From the NCBI GenBank assembly GCA_018364455.1, contig JAGZLW010000030.1:1-23012 (forward strand): a stretch of DNA of 23,012 nt, written 5' to 3'. Under the pieces are notes generated by a model. That model was not told the DNA's origin, ran no database searches, and saw only the letters and a program-made list of their open reading frames with translations. Source of the stretch: Streptococcus mitis. Its GTDB lineage: Bacteria > Bacillota > Bacilli > Lactobacillales > Streptococcaceae. Shown here one piece after another: positions 5,652-12,328 of the stretch. The position numbers and the translations under genes are program-made. How positions within the stretch are numbered: position 1 is the stretch's first letter; every line of letters begins with the position of its first letter.

Positions 5652-6245
5652 CTATTTGACCAACATTTTAAGGGCCGACTTGATATAGTTCTCAGCTGTA
5701 TCTGTCGTTCCTTCAAAGAATTTCTTGATTTTCTTGAGTTCGGTCGCCTTGTAGCCCAGTGCCAACATGGCTTCCATAGCTTCTTCCAGTTCTTGGTTTT
5801 CAGCGCTAGCTTGCACTGCGACCTTAGCAGGAAGGTCATCTCCTGCAACTACTACCTTGCCTTCCAAGTCCAGCACCATCTGCTGGGCTGTTTTCTTACC
5901 AATTTTAGGAAATTTTGTCAAATAAGTGATGTTCTTGGTTTCGATGGCTTGAACCAAGCCAGCATTGTCATCAGCAGCGATAATAGCAAGAGCTGATACA
6001 GGACCAATCCCAGATACCGAAATCAGACTGAGAAAGAGCTTTTTCTCATCCTCTGAGCGAAATCCATAAAGCAGATGAGCGTCCTCACGCACGACTTGAT
6101 GCACATAAATCTGAGCTTCCTGATTAACCTGACCTGAGTAAGCATAGGGATTGGCCACATGCAAAATATAACCGATACCGTTGACTTCAAGAACAATGTA
6201 TTTGGCCGTGATTTTGGTAATGATTCCTTTTAAATATTCGTACAT
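5652..6245 (-). CDS. ruvA: Holliday junction branch migration subunit RuvA
   Basis: The protein has 197 residues, the full family length. The N-terminal OB-fold is recognisable (MYEYLKGIITKITAKYIVLE). Two helix-hairpin-helix motifs follow, at about 72-86 (LISVSGIGPVSALAI) and 107-120 (LTKFPKIGKKTAQQ). A flexible acidic linker and C-terminal domain III (about 150-197) make the contact with RuvB. RuvA tetramers bind the four-way junction and load the RuvB motor, which is not encoded nearby. ruvA follows mutL after 15 bases and precedes tag' by nine bases, so it is probably co-transcribed in a DNA repair operon. Confidence 0.97.
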   Translation of the reverse strand: MYEYLKGIITKITAKYIVLEVNGIGYILHVANPYAYSGQVNQEAQIYVHQVVREDAHLLYGFRSEDEKKLFLSLISVSGIGPVSALAIIAADDNAGLVQAIETKNITYLTKFPKIGKKTAQQMVLDLEGKVVVAGDDLPAKVAVQASAENQELEEAMEAMLALGYKATELKKIKKFFEGTTDTAENYIKSALKMLVK

Positions 6246-6260
6246 AGTTTTCCTTTTAGT

Positions 6261-8210
6261 TTAATATTTCCCCAACTCACGGAGACTGGTGTGATTTTCC
6301 TGAATACGTCGGAACATCTTTTCCATATCCGACTTAGTAAAATGCACTAAAACAGGACGTCCGTGGGGACAGTTGTAGGGATTATCACATTGAGAGAGCT
6401 GATAGAGGAGCTGTCTAGCCGAATGGTCGTCAATACGATGGTTGGCCTTGATAGACCGTTTGCAGGACATCATAATAGCCAGCTCTGCTCGGTATTTCTT
6501 GATAGAAACTTCCTTGGTCAAAAGGAGCATATCACACATCTCATAGATGCCTGACTCGATTTCCTCCTCTGCCATCCAAATAGGATGTTCGCGTAAGATG
6601 AATTGATTTTCTCCGTACTCTGCTAGAAAGACGCCCACTTCCTCCAAAAGTGCCATTCTTTCCTTGAGACGGAGGGCATCATCTGCAGGAAATTCAAAGA
6701 TGTAGGGCACTAGGAGCTGCTGCTGGCTCTGGTCAACATTGCCAATGCTTTCACGGTACTCCTCGTACTTAACCCGTTCCTGAGCTGCGTGTTGGTCTAT
6801 GATGTAGAGTCCATCTCGTCCTTGGGCAAAGAGATAGGTTCCATGCATTTGCCCGAAAAATTCCAACTCTGGGAAGCTTGATGATTCTTCTCGCTCCAGC
6901 TTGTCATAAGCCTTATCAAGACTCACAAGGTCTAACTCTGGGTGATCTAGCTGGTCGTAGTTAGCAGGTTTTCTCTCTGCAAAATGCAGTTTGGCTGGCT
7001 TGGTTAGCTGATCCAAGGTTTCCTTGGCAAACAAAGTCAAGCCTTGCCCTTCCTCAGTCAATTCTACCTGATAATCAGCTACTTCAGCTTGACTAGGTCT
7101 TGTCGGCTCAGTATTCTCATAGTAGAGCGTATTTTCTTTGAGTGGGAGAATAGTTTGCTCCACCTTCTCACGATTACGCACGGTCGATTTAGCAAGATTT
7201 TCCAAGGCGTCAGGTATCAAAGTTTGCTCCTTGAGACTATTTGCAATAGCTTCTGAGACCAGCGTCATCAGTTCTTTTTCCTTGGAAATCCGCACCTCTT
7301 GCTTGGTTGGATGCACATTGACATCCGCTAGATAAGGGTCGATATGGATATGAATGACAGCCAGTGGAAAACGTCCTACCATGAGCTTACTGCCATAACC
7401 GTCAAGAATAGCACGATTGAGCAGAAAATTCTTGATATAACGGCCATTGATGAAAAGGCTGATATAGTTGCGATTAGCCCGAGTCAACTCAGGCAAGGAC
7501 ACAAAACCTGAAATTTCGAAATCAAGGTCAGAATTCTCAATTTCAATCATCTTCTTGGCACTCGCCAAACCATAAATTCCTGCGATAGCTTGGCGCAGTT
7601 GACCAGTCCCTGCTGTCCGCGTCATTTCCTTGCCATCGCTAATCAAGCTGAAAGAAATCTCAGGATGGGCCAAGCCCAGACGGTTGACAATATCAATAAT
7701 ATGAGACAACTCCGCTTGCTGACTCTTCATATACTTGAGGCGGGCAGGCGTGTTGAAAAAGAGGTCCTCCACACAAACCTTTGTTCCCACAGGACTAGTC
7801 GCTGGGATGACTTCTTCGACTTCACCTCCACGCGCGACTAACTTAGTCCCATGACTTGCACCATCCACCGCCGTCAACAGAGTCAAGACACTAACAGAAG
7901 CGATAGAAGGCAGGGCTTCACCACGAAAACCAAGCGTCCGAATCCGAAAGAGATCTGCCTGATTTTTTATCTTACTGGTCGCATGACGACGCAGAGCCAA
8001 CTCCACCTCATCGTGGGCAATTCCATGACCATTATCTGTGATTTGAATCTTCTTGAGACCTGCTTCCTCAATCTCAATGATAATCTGACTAGAGCCCGCG
8101 TCAATAGCATTTTCTACCAACTCTTTGACCACACTGGCAGGACGTTCAATGACCTCTCCTGCCGCGATTTGGTTTGCCAGTACCTCTGGCAATTCAATAA
8201 TATGAGACAT
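6261..8210 (-). CDS. mutL: DNA mismatch repair protein MutL (HexB)
   Basis: The protein has 649 residues. The N-terminal GHKL ATPase has ELVENAIDAG (N34), DNGHGI (59-64) and GFRGEAL (94-100). The Pro/Glu-rich middle (about 340-445) is the variable linker. The C-terminal dimerisation domain carries the metal-binding endonuclease motif DQHA-x2-E-x4-E (472-482), SCKRSIKAN (582-590) and CPHGRP (614-619). It is thus an endonuclease-type MutL, as in Gram-positives without MutH. The start is preceded by AAAGGGG. An extended -10 promoter lies about 50 bases upstream. It heads the mutL-ruvA-tag' run and is intact, so mismatch repair should be unaffected by the insertion downstream. Confidence 0.97.
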   Translation of the reverse strand: MSHIIELPEVLANQIAAGEVIERPASVVKELVENAIDAGSSQIIIEIEEAGLKKIQITDNGHGIAHDEVELALRRHATSKIKNQADLFRIRTLGFRGEALPSIASVSVLTLLTAVDGASHGTKLVARGGEVEEVIPATSPVGTKVCVEDLFFNTPARLKYMKSQQAELSHIIDIVNRLGLAHPEISFSLISDGKEMTRTAGTGQLRQAIAGIYGLASAKKMIEIENSDLDFEISGFVSLPELTRANRNYISLFINGRYIKNFLLNRAILDGYGSKLMVGRFPLAVIHIHIDPYLADVNVHPTKQEVRISKEKELMTLVSEAIANSLKEQTLIPDALENLAKSTVRNREKVEQTILPLKENTLYYENTEPTRPSQAEVADYQVELTEEGQGLTLFAKETLDQLTKPAKLHFAERKPANYDQLDHPELDLVSLDKAYDKLEREESSSFPELEFFGQMHGTYLFAQGRDGLYIIDQHAAQERVKYEEYRESIGNVDQSQQQLLVPYIFEFPADDALRLKERMALLEEVGVFLAEYGENQFILREHPIWMAEEEIESGIYEMCDMLLLTKEVSIKKYRAELAIMMSCKRSIKANHRIDDHSARQLLYQLSQCDNPYNCPHGRPVLVHFTKSDMEKMFRRIQENHTSLRELGKY

Positions 8211-8352
8211 TTTTCAGCCCCTTTCCGTATCTATTTTCCTAGAAATTGATTAGTGCTATTATACCATATTTCAGATGGGACAGAAAAGCAAGCGCCACAT
8301 AGGAGCCAAATCCATCCACATAGACAAAGTCCCTTGCAAGGGGCTGAAAAAT
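8209..8352. repeat. 15-bp inverted repeat copying the mutL translation start region
   Basis: Plus-strand 8209-8223 is the exact reverse complement of AAGGGGCTGAAAAAT at 8338-8352; the arms are 114 bases apart. The left arm contains the Shine-Dalgarno and most of the start codon of mutL on the minus strand. The right arm lies in the spacer of the predicted lytTR promoter and is followed by AG instead of G, so it makes no start codon. Confidence 0.8.
8258..8266 (-). promoter_or_regulatory. mutL promoter (extended -10)
   Basis: On the minus strand TGG-TATAAT (the -10 hexamer is 8258-8263) is a perfect extended -10 box. No good -35 is seen 17 bases upstream, which is typical for extended -10 promoters of this genus. 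Transcription would start about 40 bases before the mutL ATG. Confidence 0.7.
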
Positions 8353-8362
8353 AGTGTTTAAT
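8334..8362 (+). promoter_or_regulatory. Probable promoter of the lytTR-DUF3021 pair
   Basis: TTGCAA (8334-8339) and TTTAAT (8357-8362) are spaced 17 bases apart, about 55 bases before the lytTR start codon. The spacer contains one arm of the 15-bp inverted repeat. The -35 box matches the consensus at only four of six positions. Confidence 0.5.
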
Positions 8363-8416
8363 AAAGATGTACAAGAAGTGATCACAATTTTGTATAAAAA
8401 ACAAGGAGAGAAATTT

Positions 8417-8857
8417 ATGAAAGTAGAACTACAGATTAGTGAAACTTACGAAGAGGAAAAGCTGATTGTCCAAGCACCTCAGCCGACAGATAAAATCCAG
8501 AAAGTCATAGAGTTCGCAGAAAATCTGGACCGAACAGAAACAATCAAAGGGAAAATCGATAATCAGGTCTATCTAGTTAAGATTGGTAAGGTTCAGCGCT
8601 TCTATATCGAGAATCGGAAGGTTCTAGCAGAAACAGCAAGTCAGACCTACACCATTGACTTACGACTCTATCAGGTCCTTGAACTCTTGCCAACCAATTT
8701 TATCCAAATTTCCCAATCAGAAATCATCAATATCGATTCCATCTCTCATCTCAAGCTCACCCCCAACGGCCTAGTAGAAATTTTCTTGAAAAACGAAAGC
8801 TTCACCTACTCTTCACGCCGTTACCTAAAAACCATCAAGGAGAAATTAGAACTATGA
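8417..8857 (+). CDS. LytTR-family DNA-binding transcriptional regulator
   Basis: The product has 146 residues from ATG 8417, chosen over an earlier in-frame start because AAGGAGAG lies just upstream. The N-terminal ~45 residues are an uncharacterised charged segment. The C-terminal ~100 residues fit a LytTR DNA-binding domain, with NRKVLAET, LELLPTNFIQISQSEIINID, and SRRYLKTIKEKL at the end. There is no receiver domain, so it is not a response regulator. It overlaps the DUF3021 gene by ATGA. Such LytTR/DUF3021 pairs act as a regulator with a membrane partner that restrains it, and often regulate themselves. The targets are unknown. Confidence 0.88.
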   Translation: MKVELQISETYEEEKLIVQAPQPTDKIQKVIEFAENLDRTETIKGKIDNQVYLVKIGKVQRFYIENRKVLAETASQTYTIDLRLYQVLELLPTNFIQISQSEIINIDSISHLKLTPNGLVEIFLKNESFTYSSRRYLKTIKEKLEL

Positions 8858-9312
8858 AAAAACAAATCTTCCACGACGCAGCCACCGGTGTTCTTATCGG
8901 CCTCATCCTCTCTATCATCTTTTCACTCATTTATGCACCAAGTACCTACGCCCCGTTAAGTCCCGACTCTCTTATCGGACAAATGATGACTCAACATCAG
9001 GTTCACGGTGCCCTGGTCTTGCTCTACTGTACTCTTATCTGGGCAGCCATCGGTATTCTCTTCAACTTTGGTAAACGATTATTCAGCCGTGACTGGAGTT
9101 TGCTCCGTGCGACTCTGACTCATTTTTTTCTCATGCTAGTCGGATTTATCCCATTAGCAACCCTAGCAGGTTGGTTTCCTTTTCACTGGATTTTCTATCT
9201 CCAACTCATTATCGAGTTTGCGATTGTCTACCTCATCATTTGGACTATTTCCTATAAAAGAGAGGCTAAAAAAGTAGATCACATCAATCAACTCTTAGAG
9301 CATAGAAAGTAA
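8854..9312 (+). CDS. DUF3021 membrane protein, partner of the LytTR regulator
   Basis: The protein has 152 residues with four hydrophobic segments, at about 10-30, 52-72, 88-108 and 112-135. A basic cytoplasmic tail ends KVDHINQLLEHRK. This is the usual DUF3021 architecture. Translation is coupled to the LytTR gene by the 4-base overlap. By analogy with related LytTR regulatory systems it may be a membrane-bound inhibitor of the regulator; the sequence does not prove this. A terminator follows at 9333. Confidence 0.85.
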   Translation: MKKQIFHDAATGVLIGLILSIIFSLIYAPSTYAPLSPDSLIGQMMTQHQVHGALVLLYCTLIWAAIGILFNFGKRLFSRDWSLLRATLTHFFLMLVGFIPLATLAGWFPFHWIFYLQLIIEFAIVYLIIWTISYKREAKKVDHINQLLEHRK

Positions 9313-9332
9313 GAAACTCATAATAAGCGAAT

Positions 9333-9357
9333 CCGAGAAAGAAACTTCTCGGTTTTT
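9333..9357 (+). terminator. Terminator of the lytTR-DUF3021 operon
   Basis: CCGAGAA (9333-9339) pairs with TTCTCGG (9346-9352) across a 6-base loop, followed by TTTTT. It lies 20 bases after the DUF3021 stop codon. Confidence 0.85.
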
Positions 9358-9448
9358 ATTCACCCTGCTGTACCTTACTATCATAGCAGTTATTTTCAGA
9401 TCTTCTTTGTAAATTTTCTGTAATTTTCTATCTTTTTTCAAAATATTC

Positions 9449-9477
9449 TTGCATTTTCCCAAAGTTTTTTGTAGAAT
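9449..9477 (+). promoter_or_regulatory. Promoter of the Nramp-like transporter gene
   Basis: TTGCAT (9449-9454) and TAGAAT (9472-9477) are spaced 17 bases apart. A short inverted repeat CAGA-TTAT-TCTG follows at 9492-9503, where a repressor could sit. I could not match it to a known metal-regulator box. Confidence 0.6.
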
Positions 9478-9527
9478 ATAGATTACATATCCAGATTATT
9501 CTGAAAATTCAAAAAGGAGTATCTATC

Positions 9528-10790
9528 ATGTCACAAGCTATTTCGTTAAATCAATCAACCTGGACCAGTAAACTAAAAGCAATGGGACCTGGAATCCTAA
9601 TGGCTTCTGCCGCTGTTGGCGGTTCTCACATTGTATCTTCCACTCAAGCTGGTGGTTCTTATGGGTGGTCGCTACTCCTCTTGGTCATCTTAGCCAATGT
9701 CTTTAAATATCCATTTTTCCGTTTTGGTGCTGAATACACAGCTGATACTGGAAAGACTTTGGTTGAAGGTTATGCCAAAAAAGGAAAACTCTATCTCTGG
9801 ATTTTCTTTATTCTCAATGTCTTTTCGGCTATGGTCAACACAGCTGGTGTTGCCATTCTATGCTCAGCTATCATCGCCAGTGCCTTCCCAATGATTGGAC
9901 TTAGCATCACTCAGTGGTCCCTCATTCTCGTTGCAATCATTTGGGCTATGTTGCTCTTTGGAGGCTACAAACTCTTAGACGGCATGGCAAAATGGATTAT
10001 GTCCGCTTTGACCATTGCAACTGTTCTTGCAGTTATCATCGCGGCGGTCAAACACCCAGAATACAGTTCTAATTTTGTCGAGAAAACACCTTGGCAAATG
10101 GCAGCTCTACCTTTCATCGTTTCCCTCTTAGGGTGGATGCCGGCTCCTATTGAAATTTCAGCTATCAATTCACTTTGGTCTGCTGAAAAGAAAAAGACCG
10201 TCAACTTTAACACAGAGGACGCTCTATTTGACTTTAACGTTGGTTACATTGGAACAGCCATCCTAGCTGTGTTCTTTGTAGCACTGGGAGCATTGATTCA
10301 ATATCCTACAGGGCAAGCAGTTGAAGCTGCTTCAGCCAAATACATCTCTCAATTCGTGGGCATGTATGCCTCTGTTCTTGGAGAATGGTCCCGTTACTTG
10401 ATTACCTTTATTGCCTTCCTGTGTATCTTTGGAACAGTTATCACTGTTATTGATGGCTATTCTCGTGTCAATCAGGAATCTCTCCGACTGCTAATCAGTC
10501 AAAAAGAAGACAATCGTAAATCTTTGAACATCTGGATGACCATTACTGCTATTATCGGTATCGTCATTATCAAGTTCTTCGCTGGTCAAGTTTCAACCAT
10601 GCTCCGCTTTGCCATGATTGGTTCTTTCCTGACAACACCATTCTTCGCTCTTTTAAACTACGCCTTGGTAACGCGTGAAAACAAAAATCTTCCTTCTTGG
10701 CTCAAACACCTTGCCATTGCAGGATTGATTTTCCTCTTTGGCTTCGCCATCTTCTTTATCTACGCACTCGCAATCGGAAAAGCAGGATAA
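9528..10790 (+). CDS. Nramp-related transporter with non-canonical substrate motifs
   Basis: The protein has 420 residues and about 11 hydrophobic helices in the Nramp/APC fold order. AAGGAG is well placed before ATG 9528. Classical Nramp manganese/iron transporters have DPGN in helix 1 and MPH in helix 6. Here the corresponding segments read GPGILMASAAVGGSHIVSST (about 20-39) and WMPAPIE (203-209), so the usual Asp, Asn and Met metal ligands are absent. It is therefore a divergent Nramp-family member. It may carry another divalent ion (magnesium-type Nramp relatives also lack these ligands) or something else. It is flanked by its own promoter and a BOX-containing spacer, and is apparently monocistronic. 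Confidence 0.75.
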   Translation: MSQAISLNQSTWTSKLKAMGPGILMASAAVGGSHIVSSTQAGGSYGWSLLLLVILANVFKYPFFRFGAEYTADTGKTLVEGYAKKGKLYLWIFFILNVFSAMVNTAGVAILCSAIIASAFPMIGLSITQWSLILVAIIWAMLLFGGYKLLDGMAKWIMSALTIATVLAVIIAAVKHPEYSSNFVEKTPWQMAALPFIVSLLGWMPAPIEISAINSLWSAEKKKTVNFNTEDALFDFNVGYIGTAILAVFFVALGALIQYPTGQAVEAASAKYISQFVGMYASVLGEWSRYLITFIAFLCIFGTVITVIDGYSRVNQESLRLLISQKEDNRKSLNIWMTITAIIGIVIIKFFAGQVSTMLRFAMIGSFLTTPFFALLNYALVTRENKNLPSWLKHLAIAGLIFLFGFAIFFIYALAIGKAG

Positions 10791-10814
10791 TCGACAAAGC
10801 GCGAGATGAAGATA

Positions 10815-10920
10815 ATACTCTTCGTAAATCAAATTCAAACCACGTCAACGTCGCCTTGCCGTACTCAAGTACAGCCTGCGGCTAGTTTCCTAGTTTGCTC
10901 TTTGATTTTCATTGAGTATA
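10815..10920. repeat. BOX element (boxA-boxC type, no boxB)
   Basis: The element begins ATACTCTTCG and ends ATTTTCATTGAGTATA, the two ends being inverted copies, as in pneumococcal BOX elements. It contains the boxA core ACGTCAACGTCGCCTTGCCG (one base off the common BOX primer target) and boxC (CCTGCGGCTAGTTTCCTAGT and on). boxB is absent; boxA and boxC are joined by a small palindrome GTACTCAAGTAC (10861-10872). It starts 24 bases after the Nramp-like gene. Confidence 0.85.
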
Positions 10921-10962
10921 AGGTTTCATTTCAAGAGAAAATTCAGTAAATATTTCTATGAT

Positions 10963-11009
10963 AAAAAGCATAAGAACAAGGTTTTGAATACCTGAACTTA
11001 TGCTTTTTT
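10963..11009. terminator. Bidirectional terminator between the Nramp-like gene and nrdI
   Basis: AAAAAGCATAAG (10963-10974) pairs with CTTATGCTTTTT (10997-11008), with an inner AGGT/ACCT stem and A and T tracts at the ends. It lies between the two BOX elements and can serve both convergent genes. Confidence 0.8.
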
Positions 11010-11076
11010 ACGTTCTCAAAGACTGTTTATACTCAAAAAACAGTTGAACAACTTCAACCACCTCTTATAAGAACTT

Positions 11077-11190
11077 TATACTATTCGAAAATCTCTTCAA
11101 ACCACGTCAGCTCTATCTGCAACCTCAAAGCTGTGCTTTGAGCAACCTGCGACTAGCTTCCTAGTTTGCTCTTTGATTTTCATTGAGTAT
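11077..11190. repeat. BOX element (A-B-C type, shortened boxA) touching the nrdI stop codon
   Basis: It begins TATACTATTCGAAAATCTC and ends CATTGAGTAT. It contains a boxA cut after CACGTCAG, a boxB-like CTATCTGCAACCTCAAAGC/GCTTTGAG stem-loop (CTCAAAGC at 11123-11130 pairs with GCTTTGAG), and boxC. Its right end shares the first base of the nrdI TAA stop codon (minus strand). The insertion therefore set, or lies flush with, the end of nrdI. Confidence 0.85.
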
Positions 11191-11660
11191 TAATTCTCCC
11201 TTTCCAACTCATACAAATCTGCGATAATCGCTGCGACACGTTTGATATCTTCCAGCATGCCTCGCATTTCAAAGTCAGCCAAGACAGGGAAACCAAAACG
11301 TTGACTGTATTGCTTGGCTGTCAGGCAGTATTGGTTATTAAAGTTACGATTTCCTGAGCCAACCACACCAAAACACTTACTAGCATTGTCACCATAGGCG
11401 ATAAAATCCCCAACGGGTGTTGTCAAAATCTCAACATCTCCGTTATCCACGCCATTCCCACCTTCTAGGTAGGTCGGCAAAAAAGCAACATAAGGGTGAT
11501 CCATTTCATAGAAATCGTGACCTTCCTTGACCAAATCCTTGATATGAATCTTTTGAACCTCAATTCCCTCGTACTGGGACAAGAGATAGTCTTTCAAGCG
11601 CGTCACAAAACTCTCAGTATTGCCACTCAAACTAATATAAACTAAAGAAATTGTCTTCAT
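11190..11660 (-). CDS. nrdI: NrdI flavodoxin-like protein
   Basis: The product has 156 residues starting MKTISLVYISLSGNTESF, with GGAGG just upstream of ATG 11660; a longer frame upstream has no ribosome binding site. The phosphate-binding loop SLSGNTESF (about 9-17) and GVVGSGNRNFNNQYC near residue 95-110 are typical of NrdI. NrdI is an FMN protein that supplies oxidant to assemble the dimanganese-tyrosyl radical of class Ib ribonucleotide reductase NrdF. nrdE/nrdF are not adjacent. The gene has its own strong promoter. The last codons adjoin a BOX element; the terminal residues DLYELEREN look ordinary. Confidence 0.92.
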   Translation of the reverse strand: MKTISLVYISLSGNTESFVTRLKDYLLSQYEGIEVQKIHIKDLVKEGHDFYEMDHPYVAFLPTYLEGGNGVDNGDVEILTTPVGDFIAYGDNASKCFGVVGSGNRNFNNQYCLTAKQYSQRFGFPVLADFEMRGMLEDIKRVAAIIADLYELEREN

Positions 11661-11689
11661 ATTTTCCTCCATGATTTTATTTTTAATCG

Positions 11690-11726
11690 AAAAAGAACTA
11701 CCAAGATTGTAACTTGATAGCTCTTT
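11690..11726 (-). terminator. Terminator of the small membrane protein gene, overlapping the nrdI promoter
   Basis: On the minus strand a 14-base arm (11726 to 11713) pairs with 11705 to 11692 with only two G-U wobbles, across a 7-base loop (11712-11706). A TTTTT tail follows (to 11690). The loop contains the nrdI -10 box. Confidence 0.75.
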
Positions 11727-11734
11727 TTTGTCAA
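11706..11734 (-). promoter_or_regulatory. nrdI promoter
   Basis: On the minus strand TTGACA (11734-11729) and TACAAT (11711-11706) are spaced 17 bases apart: a near-perfect promoter. It is embedded in the terminator hairpin of the upstream gene. Transcripts starting near 11699 lack the hairpin's 5' arm and so escape it. Confidence 0.8.
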
Positions 11735-11737
11735 TAC

Positions 11738-12268
11738 TTAAGCAAGTTCTTCTGTTTCCTCTTCTGCCAAAGCTTTCTGCTGACGCCACATCTTATAGAA
11801 GACAAGGGCTAGGAAGAGAATATTGATGACGATAGAGAGAATGCTAACAGCTTGTGAAATAACACTTATCCCTAAACGCATGGTTTCATCGTGAACTAAC
11901 TGCACAGCGTCCTGTAAACCAACATAGCCATAAATCGAACCAATAATGGCTAGCAAAACATAGCCGACATAAGTATAGTTTGCATATTGCAAATTCTTAC
12001 GAACAAGGAAGACAATCGCTACTGCAACTAAAATAGCAGATAGCACAATCAAGGCCATATTAAAAATAGAATGAGTTGATTCTGCTACTCTATAGGTGTA
12101 ATTAAGCTGGTCTTCTAATTGCTGAGCACTGACCCCTGCAACTTGTTTCTGAGCGGCACGAAGGGCTTCTTTACTAGGTAAGGGACTCAACATTCCAAAC
12201 AGAGACATAGCTGAAATAAGGGCAGACAAGATTAGCAAGACCCATAGATAAATCGGTTTCTTTTTCAT
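11738..12268 (-). CDS. Small membrane protein of unknown function
   Basis: The product has 176 residues from MKKKPIYLW. ATG 12268 is chosen because AGGAGG lies directly upstream, while a longer frame has none. Four hydrophobic segments are seen, near 6-27, 68-88, 97-118 and 130-157. An extracytoplasmic or cytoplasmic loop (about 28-65) is rich in Ala, Gln and Leu. An acidic C-terminus (EEETEELA) follows. I recognise no family motif. It has its own promoter just past the response regulator gene and a terminator at 11690, so it is probably monocistronic. Partial read-through from the two-component operon is possible because I see no terminator after the regulator. Confidence 0.8.
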   Translation of the reverse strand: MKKKPIYLWVLLILSALISAMSLFGMLSPLPSKEALRAAQKQVAGVSAQQLEDQLNYTYRVAESTHSIFNMALIVLSAILVAVAIVFLVRKNLQYANYTYVGYVLLAIIGSIYGYVGLQDAVQLVHDETMRLGISVISQAVSILSIVINILFLALVFYKMWRQQKALAEEETEELA

Positions 12269-12296
12269 GATAGAACCTCCTAATAATATTATTTTT

Positions 12297-12325
12297 ATTA
12301 TAGCACATTTTGTAAAGGAATACAA
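12297..12325 (-). promoter_or_regulatory. Promoter of the small membrane protein gene
   Basis: On the minus strand TTGTAT (12325-12320) and TATAAT (12302-12297) are spaced 17 bases apart, with TGC before the -10 box (extended). It begins four bases after the response regulator stop codon. Confidence 0.75.
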
Positions 12326-12328
12326 ATC

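Noticed and set aside
5550..5996. 148-residue plus-strand ORF opposite tag and ruvA
   Set aside because: It is the antisense shadow of ruvA/tag'. It has no ribosome binding site and no family resemblance, while the minus strand encodes an unmistakable RuvA.
7851..8249. 132-residue plus-strand ORF opposite the mutL N-terminus
   Set aside because: It is the antisense shadow of the MutL ATPase domain. The composition looks like an out-of-frame translation, and there is no Shine-Dalgarno.
10791..11189. CRISPR-like repeats in the spacer with two similar sequences
   Set aside because: There are only two copies, they match BOX subunits, and there are no regular unique spacers or cas genes.
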